Part shown: positions 23,027 to 35,389 of the stretch, piece by piece
Layout: every line of letters begins with the position of its first letter
How positions within the stretch are numbered: the stretch's first letter is position 1
NCBI GenBank assembly: GCA_035610835.1
Contig: CM069441.1
Span: 84,670,677-84,734,676 of the forward strand
Direction: 5' to 3'
Origin: Ophiura sarsii
Taxonomy: Eukaryota > Echinodermata > Ophiuroidea > Amphilepidida > Ophiuridae
Length of the DNA stretch: 64,000 bases
Program-made: the position numbers and the translations under genes
The notes under the pieces: generated by a model
What the model was told of the DNA's origin: nothing
Database searches by the model: none
The model's input: only the letters and a program-made list of their open reading frames with translations

Positions 23027-23406
23027 ATCCCGGGGGGTACTCGCCTAAGACGGTATACGGGGGATATGCCGCTCTAATGGGTAGCTTTTCGGGGCACAAA
23101 ATCCCTAAACATGGAGTATGATTTTGTGCTGGAAATCCCTAATAATGGGGTCACTTTTTACAAATGGGTCTATGGTCGCGAAATTTTTGTCTATTTTCGC
23201 GAAAATTTGCCAAAATTAGGTCTATTTTCGCGAAAATTTGCAAAAATTAGGACTATTTTCCCGAAAATTTGGTCTAAAATGAAGCAAAACCCCTAAAAAT
23301 GGGTACCAATTTTTCCAAAATCACCCCTAAAAATGGGTATGGGTTTTGATTCTCCAGCGGCACACCCCGACCAAACCAAATCCGAGTACCCCCCCCCCCC
23401 CCCCGG
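23027..23406. repeat. Inverted-repeat element with TTTTCGCGAAAATTTG repeats
   Basis: The left end GATCCCGGGGGGTACTCG is matched inverted by GAGTACCCCCC...CCGGGAAATAGATC at the right. Inside, a roughly 32-bp unit with TCTATTTTCGCGAAAATTTG repeats two to three times (23190-23275). Non-coding. Confidence 0.6.
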
Positions 23407-23928
23407 GAAATAGATCCTCTGACTACCCTGATCCTGATCCAGTGTCCAGCTATGGGGGTGGGGGGGGGGGCTTGATTAGCAACACTATTATTAACATTAT
23501 CAAGAGTTGCCTAGCCGAGCGGTGCTTTACAACTCATTAACTTACTCTAAACTTGAGTCAAACTCGAAGTAAAGCCACAGAAGTCGAGACAGTTCCTACT
23601 CTTTATCTTAATTCGTAGAAAATATTGCAACAAAGAACGTTGATCTTGATTTTCAACAATTCCGTTTTACGTGTGAATTTTCTTCGCACGGAGTTATTAA
23701 GGTGAACTGATTTTAAATGTCATTCATAAATTAAGGTAAGTACGCACAATCTCCTATATCTGCCTTGTGATTGGACAATAACAAATAATAATAAGCAACG
23801 ACGAGGATATAAGTCATAGCCTGATTGGTCCATATTACGCAATACATCATAACAACTTTGATTGACAGTTAGGTTAGGGGAATCCACCGATAATCTGAAA
23901 TACCGCAAGCAAAAACAGCTGGTCTCGA
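23407..23928. other. No gene seen; short poly(G)
   Basis: AT-rich, with a G-rich run near 23455-23470. No supported frame or RNA gene. Confidence 0.35.
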
Positions 23929-23932
23929 TTAA

Positions 23933-24275
23933 AGGGTCATTGAGATTGCCGAGAAAAATGAAATTTGGAAGAAGAAAAAATTGTTTCAATAACGTAGGAA
24001 CCCTGTAATGATTTAGGGGAAAATCGGTGAAAAAAAGACGCTAGATTGAAATTTGGTTGAGGCAAGTTATGTGGTGAGTGATGCTGATAATTTCGATGTC
24101 ATCTACATCGAAATTACCAAATCGTGAAATTTTACATGATAGACGGCGAACTAAGGTAAACGGTGTTTAATAGATGGTAGTTGCCTAAAGTATTAGGTAG
24201 GTGCAAAAAACCTGATTTCCAGAAAAATTGAGAGCGCACTCCCATACCCGTATACCCGTATCTCTCAATGCCCCT
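23933..24275. mobile_element. TTAA-flanked MITE
   Basis: TTAA at 23929-23932 and 24276-24279. Ends AGGGTCATTGAGA and, inverted, AGGGGCATTGAGA. 343 bp, non-coding. Confidence 0.78.
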
Positions 24276-24575
24276 TTAAATTCAGCGATCTTATTATAAG
24301 AATGCATGGCCAGCGTCCGGGGACATTTTGGATAAATATTCGTAATGACGATGACCTCTTATATTACAGTACTTTTTAAAATGTTCCTAAAAGTTCAAAG
24401 ATTTGAACTATTTTGCAAAAAGCCAATTTATTTTGTCACTGAGAGTCCCATTGGTCAACTCATGGTCAACTCAATGATCCGTCCGTTTACATGTATACTG
24501 TTCTTAGTGTTCTATATTGATCAATTCTTGCACAAATTAATTATTTCCCAATCCCAATCATGAACAATTCCTTAA

Positions 24576-25071
24576 AGGGGCTGTTAACCCTCACAACATG
24601 ACATTTCTCAAGCGCTGTAACTTTTGAACTATGATGTACATAAAAGTATACATTTTTAGAAAGGAAATGAGTCGGAGAATCCATTTTTGGTATCAAATTT
24701 CACCAAAAATTCTGATTTTTTTTATTTTTTAAATTGAACAACAACAAAATCACTTTTTTTTGCTCAACATTTGCCGCCGCGGCTGCATTCGTAGCAAATT
24801 CAGTTTTTAGTAAAATAAAAAGCTGACATTGCACCAAATTCATCTTAATACAATTCCCTAAGAAGTTTTTGTTTGTTTTGAATATCTTATTTATTTTTTG
24901 AATTATTGACCAAAAAGTGCCAAAAATGTGATTTTCATGATTTTGGAGGTACCATAATCACATTTGTTGGCACTTTCCAATCCAAAAAGAAAATGTATAC
25001 TTTTAATAGATTAAATGAAATGAAGAAGTTACAGCAGTTTACGGAGGCTATACCTGAGGGTTCACACCCCC
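24576..25071. mobile_element. TTAA-flanked element with long imperfect arms
   Basis: TTAA at 24572-24575 and 25072-25075. Ends AGGGGCTGTTAACCCTCA and, inverted, GGGGGTGTGAACCCTCA. The arms stay similar for about 90 bp, including the shared AAAAGTATACATTTT. Confidence 0.78.
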
Positions 25072-25319
25072 TTAAGCATGTTGAGGACCGGTTTAAAACG
25101 TTGAAATTAGGCCAATCCAAATTCCGCCGCATTTCAATTTTTGAGAAACCTAGAAATGTCAACCACGCTGCGATTTCGGACACTTTATCTGAAGGAAAAC
25201 ATCTGCATATTATACATGTGTACGTATACAATCATATTAATGTACACAGAGAGTTATATTCAAATCTGAAGAATGTGGTCATTGTATTAAATATGATGAA
25301 CTCCGTAGCCTTGCATTAA

Positions 25320-25692
25320 AGGTATATTATGTGATCTTTCCAGGGAACGCCCTCAACATCGAAAAAAAAATAGAAAGCAGATTTTCTTGCAGATTTACAT
25401 TTCTGATCATAAATCATGCATACATTCCAAGTTACAGGGCGATACGATTCTTAATTACTTCAAAATCATGGTTTTAGAGTGAAAATAAACTGTCCGAATC
25501 CGGACACTTTATATTTTTCACTCTAAATTCACTCTAAAACCATGATTTTGAGGTAATTAGGAATCGTATCGCTCTGTAACTTGGAATGTATGTATGATTT
25601 ATGATCGGAAATGTAAATCTGCAAGAAAATCTACTTTCTAAAAAAAATAATGAATAGAGGGCGCCCTCTGGAAAAGATCACATAATATGCCT
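25320..25692. mobile_element. TTAA-flanked foldback element, copy 2 (best preserved)
   Basis: TTAA at 25316-25319 and 25693-25696. Ends AGGTATATTATGTGATC and, inverted, AGGCATATTATGTGATC. The two ~180-bp arms are complementary along almost their full length (sharing GAAAATCTGC, GTAAATCTGC and CAAAATCATGGTTTTAGAGT), meeting at GTCCGAATCCGGAC (25493-25506). Non-coding. Confidence 0.88.
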
Positions 25693-25890
25693 TTAACCCC
25701 ACCAAACGAGCTCTATGATCAGATCATAATCAGACAATAAAAAGCAAAGTTCTCAATGTTCTGGTGCTGAAATTCCGAGATATATAGTCCTAGGTTCACA
25801 TTATTCCAGCTGCACCCTTCGGCATTGGATGACCGGTGACTACTTTCGATTCCATTTTGAATCAAACCGTGGAAGTACAAGTCTAGTGTA

Positions 25891-26644
25891 GGGGAGAGCG
25901 GGGCTAGTCCTCCACCTAATTTTCAGGCTTGCCTAGCGGACTCATTTTACAAGTTAGAAAGCTATCCTACTTCCAAATGAAAGCTAAGTTTCTTAGCTAC
26001 ATACCCCCATAGTTTCAACACTCTAGAACTTTTAGCAAATGCAGGAGTGAGGAAAATAACCAACAGGGCGGACTTACCCCCACACTACTCACGCCGGGGC
26101 AGGTTCGCCCTCATGATGGGCATGTAAAGATTGGTTAAAAGTCAACTAGACACAACTATGACAAATTAGGCCATGTGGCCCCAACATATGAAATGGACAC
26201 ATCATGTGTCCATTTATAATGTTGGGGCGAGTCCGCCTCCTCGGCGTGTAATTGGGCATGGGCGGACTCTCCCCGGCAAAATTGGCTCATTTTTTTGTAA
26301 ATTTCATGGTATGCCTACTTACACGGAATGGGTTTTTCAACTGCATACTATGTTAGGCAAAGCCCTTACCTTTTTTTGAATGACTATAAAGTTAGTACCA
26401 TTGCTGTGGTGTCTTTAGATTTATGCAACATTTTTAATGACAAATAATTTTACTTTAATTATTCAAAAACAATTATTCAAGAAAAATCCTTATGGGAGAT
26501 GTATCCGGCTCTAAAGTTTTAATAGTTACTTTGCTATGACCGGTGCAACCAAATTACACCAGTCTGATACTTTTTCAACAGTCACGTAATGAGAAACCCG
26601 TGGTGGGGGGACACACCCCGAGGGCGGACTAGCCCCGCTCACCC
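25891..26644. repeat. Inverted-repeat element with iterated GGGCGGACTNNCCCC motifs
   Basis: TA at 25889-25890 and 26645-26646. Ends GGGGAGAGCGGGGCTAGTCC and, inverted, GGGTGAGCGGGGCTAGTCC. Variants of the motif GGGCGGACTNNCCCC or its inverse recur near 26066, 26095, 26223, 26260 and 26621. Non-coding. Confidence 0.65.
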
Positions 26645-27711
26645 TACTGCAATGATCAAAACCACAGATTATGGAAAACCCACTGTGACTTGCTGCCAGA
26701 TTTTTTTTTTCGATCTTTATAACACATAGGGTGTCCAATAAATGTAATTGCAAACACTCAAGTCATGCATAAGAGCCCGATGTTTATAACATTTTATTTT
26801 CAAACAAGATCAAAATCTGTTTAACTGGCCCAACCGGCCCAGATTTGTTTACAAATTGGGCGGGAGAGATTTTTTTGTACAGATGAATACCACCGACCCT
26901 AATTTCTGCCATTTTCGGGAAACAAATTTGGTATTTCGAAAAAATTGCAAAATCTTAACAGATTCAGGTGATTTTAGTGTGAAAAAAACCGGCAACAAAA
27001 AACGATGGAGCGACCGACACTACCTGAGAGGTCCGAAAATCCGCAGAGTAGGGGTTATTTTGTGTGTGATTTGTTTGTTGTTTTGTTTAGGGGTAAAAAC
27101 AAAATGTTATTGGGTTCTTTTCCTTGCCGAAGACGGACTTCGGTATCATCACGTGTTTCCCTGTAAATTTGGGCTATTCCAGTTAGAATCCATACCCCCC
27201 CCCCCCCCCCCCACCCCCGATGGAAAACATGACCTTGTTTTAATAATCTTCCAATCTTCCACCTTAGACGGGTTTTTTTTCTTCCACGCAGGAGGAGGGA
27301 GAATTTCAATTAATGGGTGACTAGACTGACCCCCATTTGAAATCTACAATCTGCAATATAATAACACTGACTGTAAGCTCGTGGCGTCGAATGGGAAAAG
27401 TAATACATAACAATATTATATACTTCATCAAAAAGGAGAATCACATAATAATAATTAACTTTGAATAATTCTTAGTTCAAAAGTTAATCGGTTATTTCGG
27501 CGTTCTTCGTACTCTCGGCGTTCTTCGTACTCACCGAAATCAAATTAATTAAAGTTTTTTGGCATGTGGTTTTAGTGTTTCAAATGAACTCTTTATCCTT
27601 TGATTCGATTCGTGTATATTTTTTTAAAGTTGAATGTCGACTGTTGTCGAATTTGTGTTCATCTAACCTGGGATCTAACCATCGAAAGGGCAACATTTAA
27701 ATTCATATTAT
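26645..27711. other. No gene seen; poly(C) near 27198
   Basis: Contains a C run (about 27197-27215) and a small direct repeat of GGCGTTCTTCGTACTC (27499-27533) flanked by ATTTCGG/CCGAAAT. A 154-codon frame over 26856-27320 has no recognisable domain. Confidence 0.35.
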
Positions 27712-27880
27712 GTGAATTTTTATGGGACGCCCTCTATCCTTAATTTCTTTTTTATAGCAGATTTTCTTGCAGATTTACATTTCTAATCATAAATATATTC
27801 TGAGTTACAGAGCGATACGATTCCTAATTACTTCAAAATCATGGTTTAAAGACTGAAAATAAACTGTCCTGCTAATCATA
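27712..27880 (+). repeat. Left arm of the foldback family, copy 3
   Basis: Matches the left arm of 25320-25692 (CATATTATGTGA, GCAGATTTTCTTGCAGATTT, TACTTCAAAATCATGG) and stops near the centre, so the right arm is missing. Confidence 0.7.
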
Positions 27881-28101
27881 ATTGGAAAATAATTAAATGC
27901 AGAGTCCTCGATATGGGTTGCAATTGGTTGCGACCACTTGTTTCAAAATAAAGAAAATAAAAGATAATTAATCATTAATAATTAATATTGAAGTAAATTT
28001 TGTAAACAAAATAAATCTTAAACATCTTTTAGTACGCCTTTAAGTTGTCAGCGTTGCGTACATCGTATTGATGTTGATCACGACGCAAGTCACAGCGTTA
28101 A

Positions 28102-28388
28102 GGCCATGTGTTTTGAACTGAGCATCCGAAAACTTGGGTGGCGGCGTTGCATTTTCGTTGGCGAATCATCCATCTCTCTCTATTAACTCAACAACTAAAT
28201 GTGGTAGAGCTATGGTTTAGGTGTCATTGGAAAGCCTATTGTTTAGCTACATTGTGTGAATAAATCAGATATTTCTATAAGTGTTTGGCTAAGATATGAT
28301 TGATTATGTATCGAAAGTCAGGGGTGGCGGCGGTAGCGGTGGCGGTGGACATGCAACGGGAAGGGTGGCGAGTTCAAAACACATGGCC
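28102..28388. mobile_element. TTAA-flanked MITE with GGCC ends
   Basis: TTAA at 28098-28101 and 28389-28392. Perfect 18-bp inverted ends GGCCATGTGTTTTGAACT. 287 bp, non-coding. A diverged end-like match lies near 9625-9655. Confidence 0.78.
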
Positions 28389-30277
28389 TTAAACGTTGAG
28401 CCGCCTCGCCGTATGGGAAAAGTCCGTTCATTAATTGCAATGGTATAGATATAATTATGGAAACGACGTAAACACGTTCCAAACGGCCCTATATAAATGA
28501 AATAAACCAATTTAAATGCAATCATTATTTCAGCACGGGTGAGTATTCAAAATTTCAAAGTTGGTCTTAATTTGATTCAATAATAATTGCAATTCAAAAT
28601 CAATTATTACAACAATTAGACCGCGTGGTAGGCATAATTGAATACTAAATTCAATTTCACAAGGTGGACTATTATTGCTCAAAAAGAGTTTCACCAACGA
28701 AGCATAATAGTAATTTGTTTTGGTTTTGTTTACTGTGATTGTCCCATTGTATACGATTGTTGTCTTCATGGGTATCAAAGAGTCGCGAAAAGAGTTCACC
28801 AACCAGTCACACATCGATCAGATTTGAATTTGTCAGCGGACGACGCCATGATAACCCAATCATACAAGACCCATGTATGACACAGCATGAATATCGTCAA
28901 ATATATACACATATCACAAAAAGTTCCTGACCAAGTGCGTTTAATATGTTAGGTTATTTAAAATCAGGGGGAGGGGGTAATAACTAGGGGTGCAAAAGGT
29001 TATTTATTCCTCAGGAGCATGGTTCTAAGAATCAAGATTTCCTCAAACAAACCAAAACCACCCCAACATAAAATAGCTTCTGCATCACTTCAAAAGCAAG
29101 AATGTTTACATAATATTAGTTGTGTTGTCACATAAATCAGCTTAATATCTGCTCATTCATTATGACAACATTCGATTACCCGAATGACTTCACGCCTTTT
29201 TCGAGATTATTTGTTTGCAGAAAACATGCGATATTTATTCACTTACTAACATGAATTTGACCATAATTAGGTTACATTTGGCTTTGAACAAGCTTTAAAA
29301 TTATATCCTTGAAATATGCGCACGTAGCGCGAAAAAAAAAAGTATATTAAATTTGTGTCGATTCAACCGATTGCTCCTTAAAATTGGATAGAAAAGAAGT
29401 AAAATACCTTCATGGACCCCCGCCCCCTGTAGACACGCCATTGAACCTGATTCATTAGCAAGTCCGTTTTAGGTTTTTCGATTACATCACAGGGAGGTGT
29501 ACATATATTTTGTTTAACTTTCAACATTATTGCATTATAAGGGTTTCTTGTAAATGTGACTATCAATTTGGCTTTGTCTTTCTTTTTTGTCCATTTAGCA
29601 AAATATTATATCCTCAAATCTGAGGTGTCAGTCATCTCCATTCGTGTTACTTATTCCTCTTGATGTTGATGATTCCATTTCCTCAAACTTTACTATACTT
29701 TCCAACTTGTTTGGTGCTTTTAATAAAGGTTCTTCTTTGTTCTTTGTATCTCATCGATCCAATATTTCCTCAAGGTTTTCCAGGTCATACTCAACAGCTC
29801 TTTCTTTAATTTTAGTGCTGCATTGATAAATTGAATTTCCTAGGCTCAAAAGTCGGAACCCTCATTGTACATGTTGCATAACTTTCCTAAGATATTCTCC
29901 GTTATTTCCACCTTCACGACTCGACTCGCATCTTTTCAATGTTTTTCATTGAATGCCTGTCCTGATGATAATTGTAAATTTCCTCAAATATGAGTTGTAT
30001 TGTATTGTACCTATTCCCATGTTCAACTGGTAGGCCTACATAATGTACTTTTCGTCAGGCTTTTCCCCTCTTTCTTTTTTCCTTCCTTTCCCCCTTTTTC
30101 CTCTTTTTCTTTTCTCTCCTCTTTTTTTTCTCTTCCCTCTTTTTTCTCTTTCTTCTTTCCTTCTTCCTTTTTCCTCCTTTCAGTTTTTTTAGGCACTGGC
30201 ATGATTTCCTCAATTTTAACTGTTGCTTCCTGGGAGCGGTGCTCCCCGCTCCCGCACTTTTTGCATCCCTCACATCA
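28389..30277. other. No gene seen; pyrimidine tract
   Basis: AT-rich intergenic sequence. A long CT-rich tract lies at 30058-30185. No frame could be supported. Confidence 0.4.
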
Positions 30278-31275
30278 CTGAAAGCCAAACTGGAGTCAGG
30301 GTTACTCTATAAAGGGAGTCCAGCCTACATGTGACTCTATGTCAATATTGACTCTGTTTGGAGAGTCACATGACTCCCTTGGAGAGTCAACATTTACTGA
30401 CTCCTTTGGAGAGTCATGATGCATGACTCTTCAAGGGAGTCTTGTGACTCTTCAAATGGAGTCAATATTGACATAGAGTCACATGTAGGCTGGACTCCCT
30501 TTCGAGAGTAATAATGACTCCAACTGGCTAAATAGAGTCACCGTGACTCCAGGTAGGAATAAGACACTGAGAACTGGAGGTGGGTGGGGGGGGGGGGGGG
30601 GGGGGGGGGGCTTTAAGGTAATTGGTTCTTTGATGTTTATGTTCTTACTCAATGTATTTGCATTTACTTAGTGAGCGAGCAATCACTTCCCTTCCTTAAC
30701 CAGTGAAAAATATGCATATATCAATATACATTCAACGGTGTTAAATTAAGGCATCGACTTAATTCAAATAAATAAATGGGTTTAAATAAATAAAATGTGC
30801 AAATTAGCTCATTAGCATAATTGAAATGGTATACACGAGCATCGGTGCTAATTTTTGTACCATTGCAATTATGCTAATGAGCGATTTGTGCATTTTACTC
30901 GGCTAATATAAGACCAAGTAAAATATGCAAATTAGCTCCAGAGAGTCAGGATGACTCTGTTTGGAGAGTCATGGGCGATGACTCTTTCCGACGGCTAGGA
31001 TGACTCCTTTGGAGAGTCAGGATGACTCCTTTGGAGAATCAGGATGACTCCTTTGAAGAGTCAGGATGACTCCTTTGAAGAGTCAGGATGACTCCTTTGG
31101 AGAGTCATGGCCGATGACTCTTTCCGACGGCTAGGATGACTCCTTTGGGGAGTCAGGACGACTCCTTTGGAGAGTCAAGATGACTCCTTTGAAGAGTCAG
31201 GATGACTCCTTTGGAGAGTCATGGCCGATTTACTCCATTTCAAGAGTCACTTGACTCCAGTTTGGCTTTCAGTGA
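30278..31275. mobile_element. Inverted-repeat element built of GACTCC minisatellite
   Basis: The ends CACTGAAAGCCAAACTGGAG and their inverse (31251-31275) enclose about 1 kb. The left part holds a long hairpin: AAAGGGAGTCCAGCCTACAT at about 30313 is inverted at about 30484. The right part (about 30945-31225) is a tandem array of about 22-bp units GATGACTCCTTTGGAGAGTC, each nearly palindromic. A 25-nt poly(G) (30586-30610) lies between. Confidence 0.8.
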
Positions 31276-31349
31276 TCCCTTAGAGAGGAATTATTTTCAA
31301 GACGCCCTCGTTTGACTTGCGTATTGCTTTACTTTATAAAAAAAGTGAT

Positions 31350-31430
31350 TCTAAGCGGATTCGAACCAGCAGCAGCACAGCAATCTTTGCATTCATAGAC
31401 AGCGCTCTTATCGATTGAGCTACGGAGGGA
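31350..31430 (-). other. tRNA-like module
   Basis: Minus strand A box TAGCTCAATCG (31412-31422) and B box GGTTCGAATCC (31357-31367). The interval is longer than in a normal tRNA and the stems are poor. Flanking sequence shows at most weak likeness to the elements at 9714 and 15644. Confidence 0.45.
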
Positions 31431-32792
31431 ACTACCAGAGGAGCGCAAGATTATAATCTATAGGTATTACATTCTCAAAATCGATTACTGGTGTCACTAT
31501 AATAGACGATTTAGTTAGCCGATTTTAACGATCTATACACAAAATTGCTGAGAAATCGACGAAGCTCAACGCATGGTAATACATGAAAATTAAATCTGAT
31601 GAAGACAAATTAGGAAAGTTTAAGCAGCTGCTGTATTTCTTCTGATGGGCAATTCTCCATGAAAATGTTTACCCTTGAAGTTCAGTATTTTCTTCATCCA
31701 ATGCGTCAATGATCTAAGATCTATCATTGGTGAATTCTCTAATTTAATGTCACCTTTCATTGTTTCAACACCTGTAGCGACTTATAACATGTAGGCCTGT
31801 GGTCGTATATATTGTCATCAATGAATAACGCCCCAGGCTCAACACAGCGGAACTTTTTTGTGATAAAAAATCAACAGAGGGCGGTTGCTATTATGTCCCA
31901 AATTTCACATTTCTAAGGGATGTGCCCTGGATCATCATAACCGACATATTTTGCTAATATATTATATATAGAGTTTTTCATTTAATTTGGAGCACAAAAG
32001 GGTGAACCTTCCGGCAGGGGAAAGTGACCCATATCGGCTCCCCCTCTTATATTTACGCCCCTGTCTCCATGTAGACGCAGCTAGGATAAAAACACAAGTC
32101 ACAACATTGACAAACAAAAACAATAAAAGACAAACATGTTCAAACATTAAAATAGTTAGGGACCTGTCCTGCAATAAAACTGTATTGCATGTTGAGAATC
32201 GGATCATTTATTGTCTCTTCTGGCTGAGCATTAACATTAAGGAGTTATCGCACAGATTGTGGAAGGGGGGTATATAACCACGGCTATACCTATTTCAACT
32301 TTTACTGTAAGTTCGATGACGACCAGTTTTCCGTGAATCCTCCCAAAACGTGCAATGGAAGGTGGAGCCTCCTTTTTGTTATTCTGGGAGGTCACAGAAA
32401 CATTGAGGGTCTTTTGGAGATGGCAAGCCGATCCCCATCGCTTTACATAATATGTAAAGTGCAGAATATTATTGTGTCGCCACGTAAATCTGCCCTGGTC
32501 TATTCATTATAATAGGCCTATATTTATTTATATACATATAGGCCTATATCATGATTGCGTGGTAAAACCATAAGGCCCGCATCCGGGGGCAGTCAAGTGC
32601 TGCAACTATGCATTGTCCAGGCACCACCTAAACGCTTATTTCATCTGCCCCTCGAAGCTAATTCCCCATAAAATAACGATTTCGCGTGTTTTCTCTCCCC
32701 AATATCAGGATTTTGAAGAAAAAAGTATAATTTTCCTTTGAAACGGTCTATTCTTTTGCGGGTTTTTTTGCGGTCTGGGTCGCGCATGCTTA
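31431..32792. other. No gene seen
   Basis: Opposed open frames near 31962-32277 have no recognisable content. No RNA gene or clear inverted repeat was noted. Confidence 0.35.
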
Positions 32793-33004
32793 CAGTGCAC
32801 TGTAAAAACAGTGTTTAGAAACGTGGTGCAAGATGGTGTTTAGATCGCTCATGTTTAGAAATTAAACACCGTGTGTTTAGATATTTGACATGCATATTTA
32901 GGGATCTGACATGTAAGTGTTTAGAAATTTGACATGTTTACAAACGTGGTGCAAAATGGTGTTTAGAAAAGCGTTTAATCTCTAAACACTGTTTTTACCG
33001 TGTG
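32793..33004. mobile_element. TA-flanked MITE with repeated GTGTTTAGA
   Basis: TA at 32791-32792 and 33005-33006. The inverted ends share GTAAAAACAGTGTTTAGA. GTGTTTAGA-like words recur through the 212-bp interior. Tc1/mariner-type by target site. Confidence 0.65.
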
Positions 33005-33729
33005 TAGTAGTTTACTGCCCCCTACTCACTCCACCCCTGTGGCTGCATTACGAAAATGTGCTGGATATTTGATGGGTAAATACGGTATCCCCATCGTGAT
33101 CTAGCGCCGTCTGGCTGTCGCTGAGATTCAGAGTAGTACGCCCTCAAAATGGATGATACATTTAGGACTTGTTGTTCAAGAAGTTTATCGAATCGCAAGA
33201 GGGAGGTGTTCTATTTGCCTTACCTTCTCTCCCAGACGGCGGCGGCGGCCGGCCATGGTTTACTCCTATGGTGCCCTTTGTATGGTGCCTATCGTATGTA
33301 ACTTATTTTACATTTTTATGTTTTTACGACCATTTAAATACTCTGTGGCGGGTGGGTCCCACGCTAAAATTTGAAACCCAGTCATTGCTTTAGCAAATTG
33401 ATTATAGTCGCGTTTCACCCGCATGTCGATCAGTACATTCAGAATCGGATCCGCTCTCAAGGGAACCCCTTCAAAAAGAGGATGAAGCCTGGTGGGGGCT
33501 TTGTGACTTTATACTTTGTCATTCACCTAGGACAGAAAACGTTTTCATCCCCCAGATCCGAGGTTTTCGAAACTTGTTGACCTCCTGTTTAGTGTTAGTG
33601 GGGCACTGTGAGATACATATTGGATTGTGATGGTAAATTGAATAAAATATTTAAAAATCAATAGAATATCAACAGATGGCATGCAACATAATCAGTTATA
33701 TGGCACACTAACCTTTAAATATGAGGGCC

Positions 33730-33870
33730 ACAAAACAAAACAAAACAAAACAAAACAAAACAAAACAAAACAAAACAAAACAAAACAAAACAAAACAAAA
33801 CAAAACAAAACAAAACAAAACAAAACAACAATAAAACAATACAAAACAAATACAAAACAAAAACAAAACA
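33730..33870 (+). repeat. (CAAAA)n microsatellite
   Basis: Pure CAAAA pentamers to about 33826, then imperfect. A shorter one lies at 34743-34765. Confidence 0.95.
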
Positions 33871-33877
33871 AAACGTG

Positions 33878-34324
33878 CGTCCACACCTAGAATACTCTGT
33901 CCAAGCCTGGTGCCCATTATCTTAGGAAGGACATCAATGCCATGGAAAGAATACAAAGGAGAGCAACTAAGATGGTACCCCAACTGAGACACCTTCAATA
34001 CATATGAAAGCTTAGGCATCATAGTCTCTGGAGAAGCGTAGAATCAGAGGAGACCTCATCGAAACATTCAAGATATTCAAGAGCTCGACAAAGTAGACCC
34101 ATCAGACTTCACATTGGCCCAAGCAACTCACGCCACGAAGTCAAATGAAAGTCTACAAGCCCGCACTTATCAAGAACCTCAACTGCAGAAAGTACTTCTT
34201 CACGATGAGAATCATCAACCAATGGAACGAGCTACCTACAGATGTGGTCAACGTTAAGACAGTGAATGCATTTAAAAATAGACTTGACAAACACTGGAAC
34301 AAAATAGGATATGGAATCGTATAA
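33878..34324 (+). pseudogene. Decayed LINE reverse transcriptase C-terminus
   Basis: Reading across frameshifts and stops gives LEKRRIRGDLIETFKIFK, then KYFFTMRIINQWNELPTDVV, then AFKNRLDKHWNKIGYGIV and a stop, the end of a CR1/jockey-group RT protein. The remnant follows the CAAAA microsatellite. Clade is tentative. Confidence 0.75.
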
Positions 34325-34364
34325 AGGCTAACAGCCTAAACTATTTTTTCCATCAAACCTTAAA

Positions 34365-34731
34365 GGGGCATTAAGAGATGTGGTGGAGGCAGCGCCCTCA
34401 ATTACAAAAATATATGATAAAAACTGGGATTTGTATATATTTACAATTGTATTACATGTATGACCTTACACCTATAAGGATTAAGAAAAATCGACCCTCT
34501 TTGTACAACAAAACGTCGATTCAAAAATGCTGGTAGAGCCGCAACCTGCATTTACATGGGTAAGGGTGGTATTCGTACATATTTAAAACATTGTTTTAAT
34601 CAAGTTTTGCTTCTTCTTTTTTTTAGTAGAAACAACAATAATGGTAATTTTGAATGTTCATCTTGAATTATGAAGTAAATTAATTAAAATTAAAAAAAAT
34701 TAACATGACATTCAGACATTGTGTCCCTTTA
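34365..34731. mobile_element. TTAA-type element, relative of 16217-16424
   Basis: It begins AGGGGCATTAAGAGATG after TTAA (34361-34364). Its right end GTGTCCCT is followed by TTAG. Internal TAGTAGAAACAACAATAATG matches the inverse of the 16217 copy. Confidence 0.6.
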
Positions 34732-35189
34732 GTGTAAGTGTAAAACAAAACAAAACAAAACAAAATTACAAAAAAACAAAACATCAATAAAACAACAATA
34801 TTAAAAGGCCAGCCAACCAACCAACCAACTAAACAGACATACATCAGCCAGGCAGAGACAGAAACTCGGACACCCAGACATACAGACAGACAAACAGACA
34901 AAACATACAATTACCCGGGATTGAATAATGACCCTCTATCTACATGATCTAGGCTACATATTAAAAAGTGGAAGGTTACTTACTCAGTTACTGATTGAGC
35001 TCAATCGTTTACCTTCTCACTAATGACTAATGACCTCCCTTTAGTATGAAAATTACCCCCTAAAACAAAACAAACTTTTTACATGTACAGCAAAATCTTC
35101 TTTTTTTTTAAATATCGCTGCTGAGAAGTATTTTTTTTACGAATTGGGTGCTTTTAAAAAACAGGAAAGGTGAGAAAGAAGACAAGTTA

Positions 35190-35276
35190 TGACGTCAATC
35201 ATAAATTAATTGAAACCACGTGACTATATCTAAACCAATGAAAATCGCTTCCTCTTTCAGCACTTTCGCATACAAC
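35190..35276 (+). promoter_or_regulatory. Proximal promoter and 5' UTR of the ERK gene
   Basis: A consensus CRE TGACGTCA (35190-35197), an E-box CACGTG (35217-35222) and a CCAAT box (35235-35239) lie within 90 bp of the start codon. A pyrimidine-rich CTTCCTCTTTCAG stretch at 35249-35261 could be an initiator region. No convincing TATA box. The transcription start is not fixed by sequence alone. Confidence 0.5.
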
Positions 35277-35389
35277 ATGGCGGCGGTAGCCAAGCCCCCT
35301 CCAGAGATCGTTCGTGGTCAAGCCTTCGACGTGGGTCCCCGTTATGTTGATTTAGCCTATATTGGTGAGGGGGCATACGGAATGGTTTG
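35277..35389 (+). CDS. MAPK1: ERK MAP kinase, coding exon 1
   Basis: The ATG at 35277 has a good context (CAACATGG). The exon encodes 37 full codons plus two bases, ending at a GTGAGT donor. It carries [12 protein letters not shown] and the glycine-rich ATP-binding loop GEGAYGMV (residues 30-37), the N-lobe hallmark of ERK1/2. ERK is the terminal Ser/Thr kinase of the Raf-MEK-ERK cascade, acting in cytoplasm and nucleus. The phase-2 end falls within the Cys codon after GMV, as in vertebrate ERK genes. ERK1 and ERK2 separated in vertebrates, so the symbol here means the single invertebrate ERK orthologue. Confidence 0.93.

Noticed and set aside
33692..34022. Frames rich in FVLFC repeats
   Set aside because: Translation of the (CAAAA)n microsatellite.
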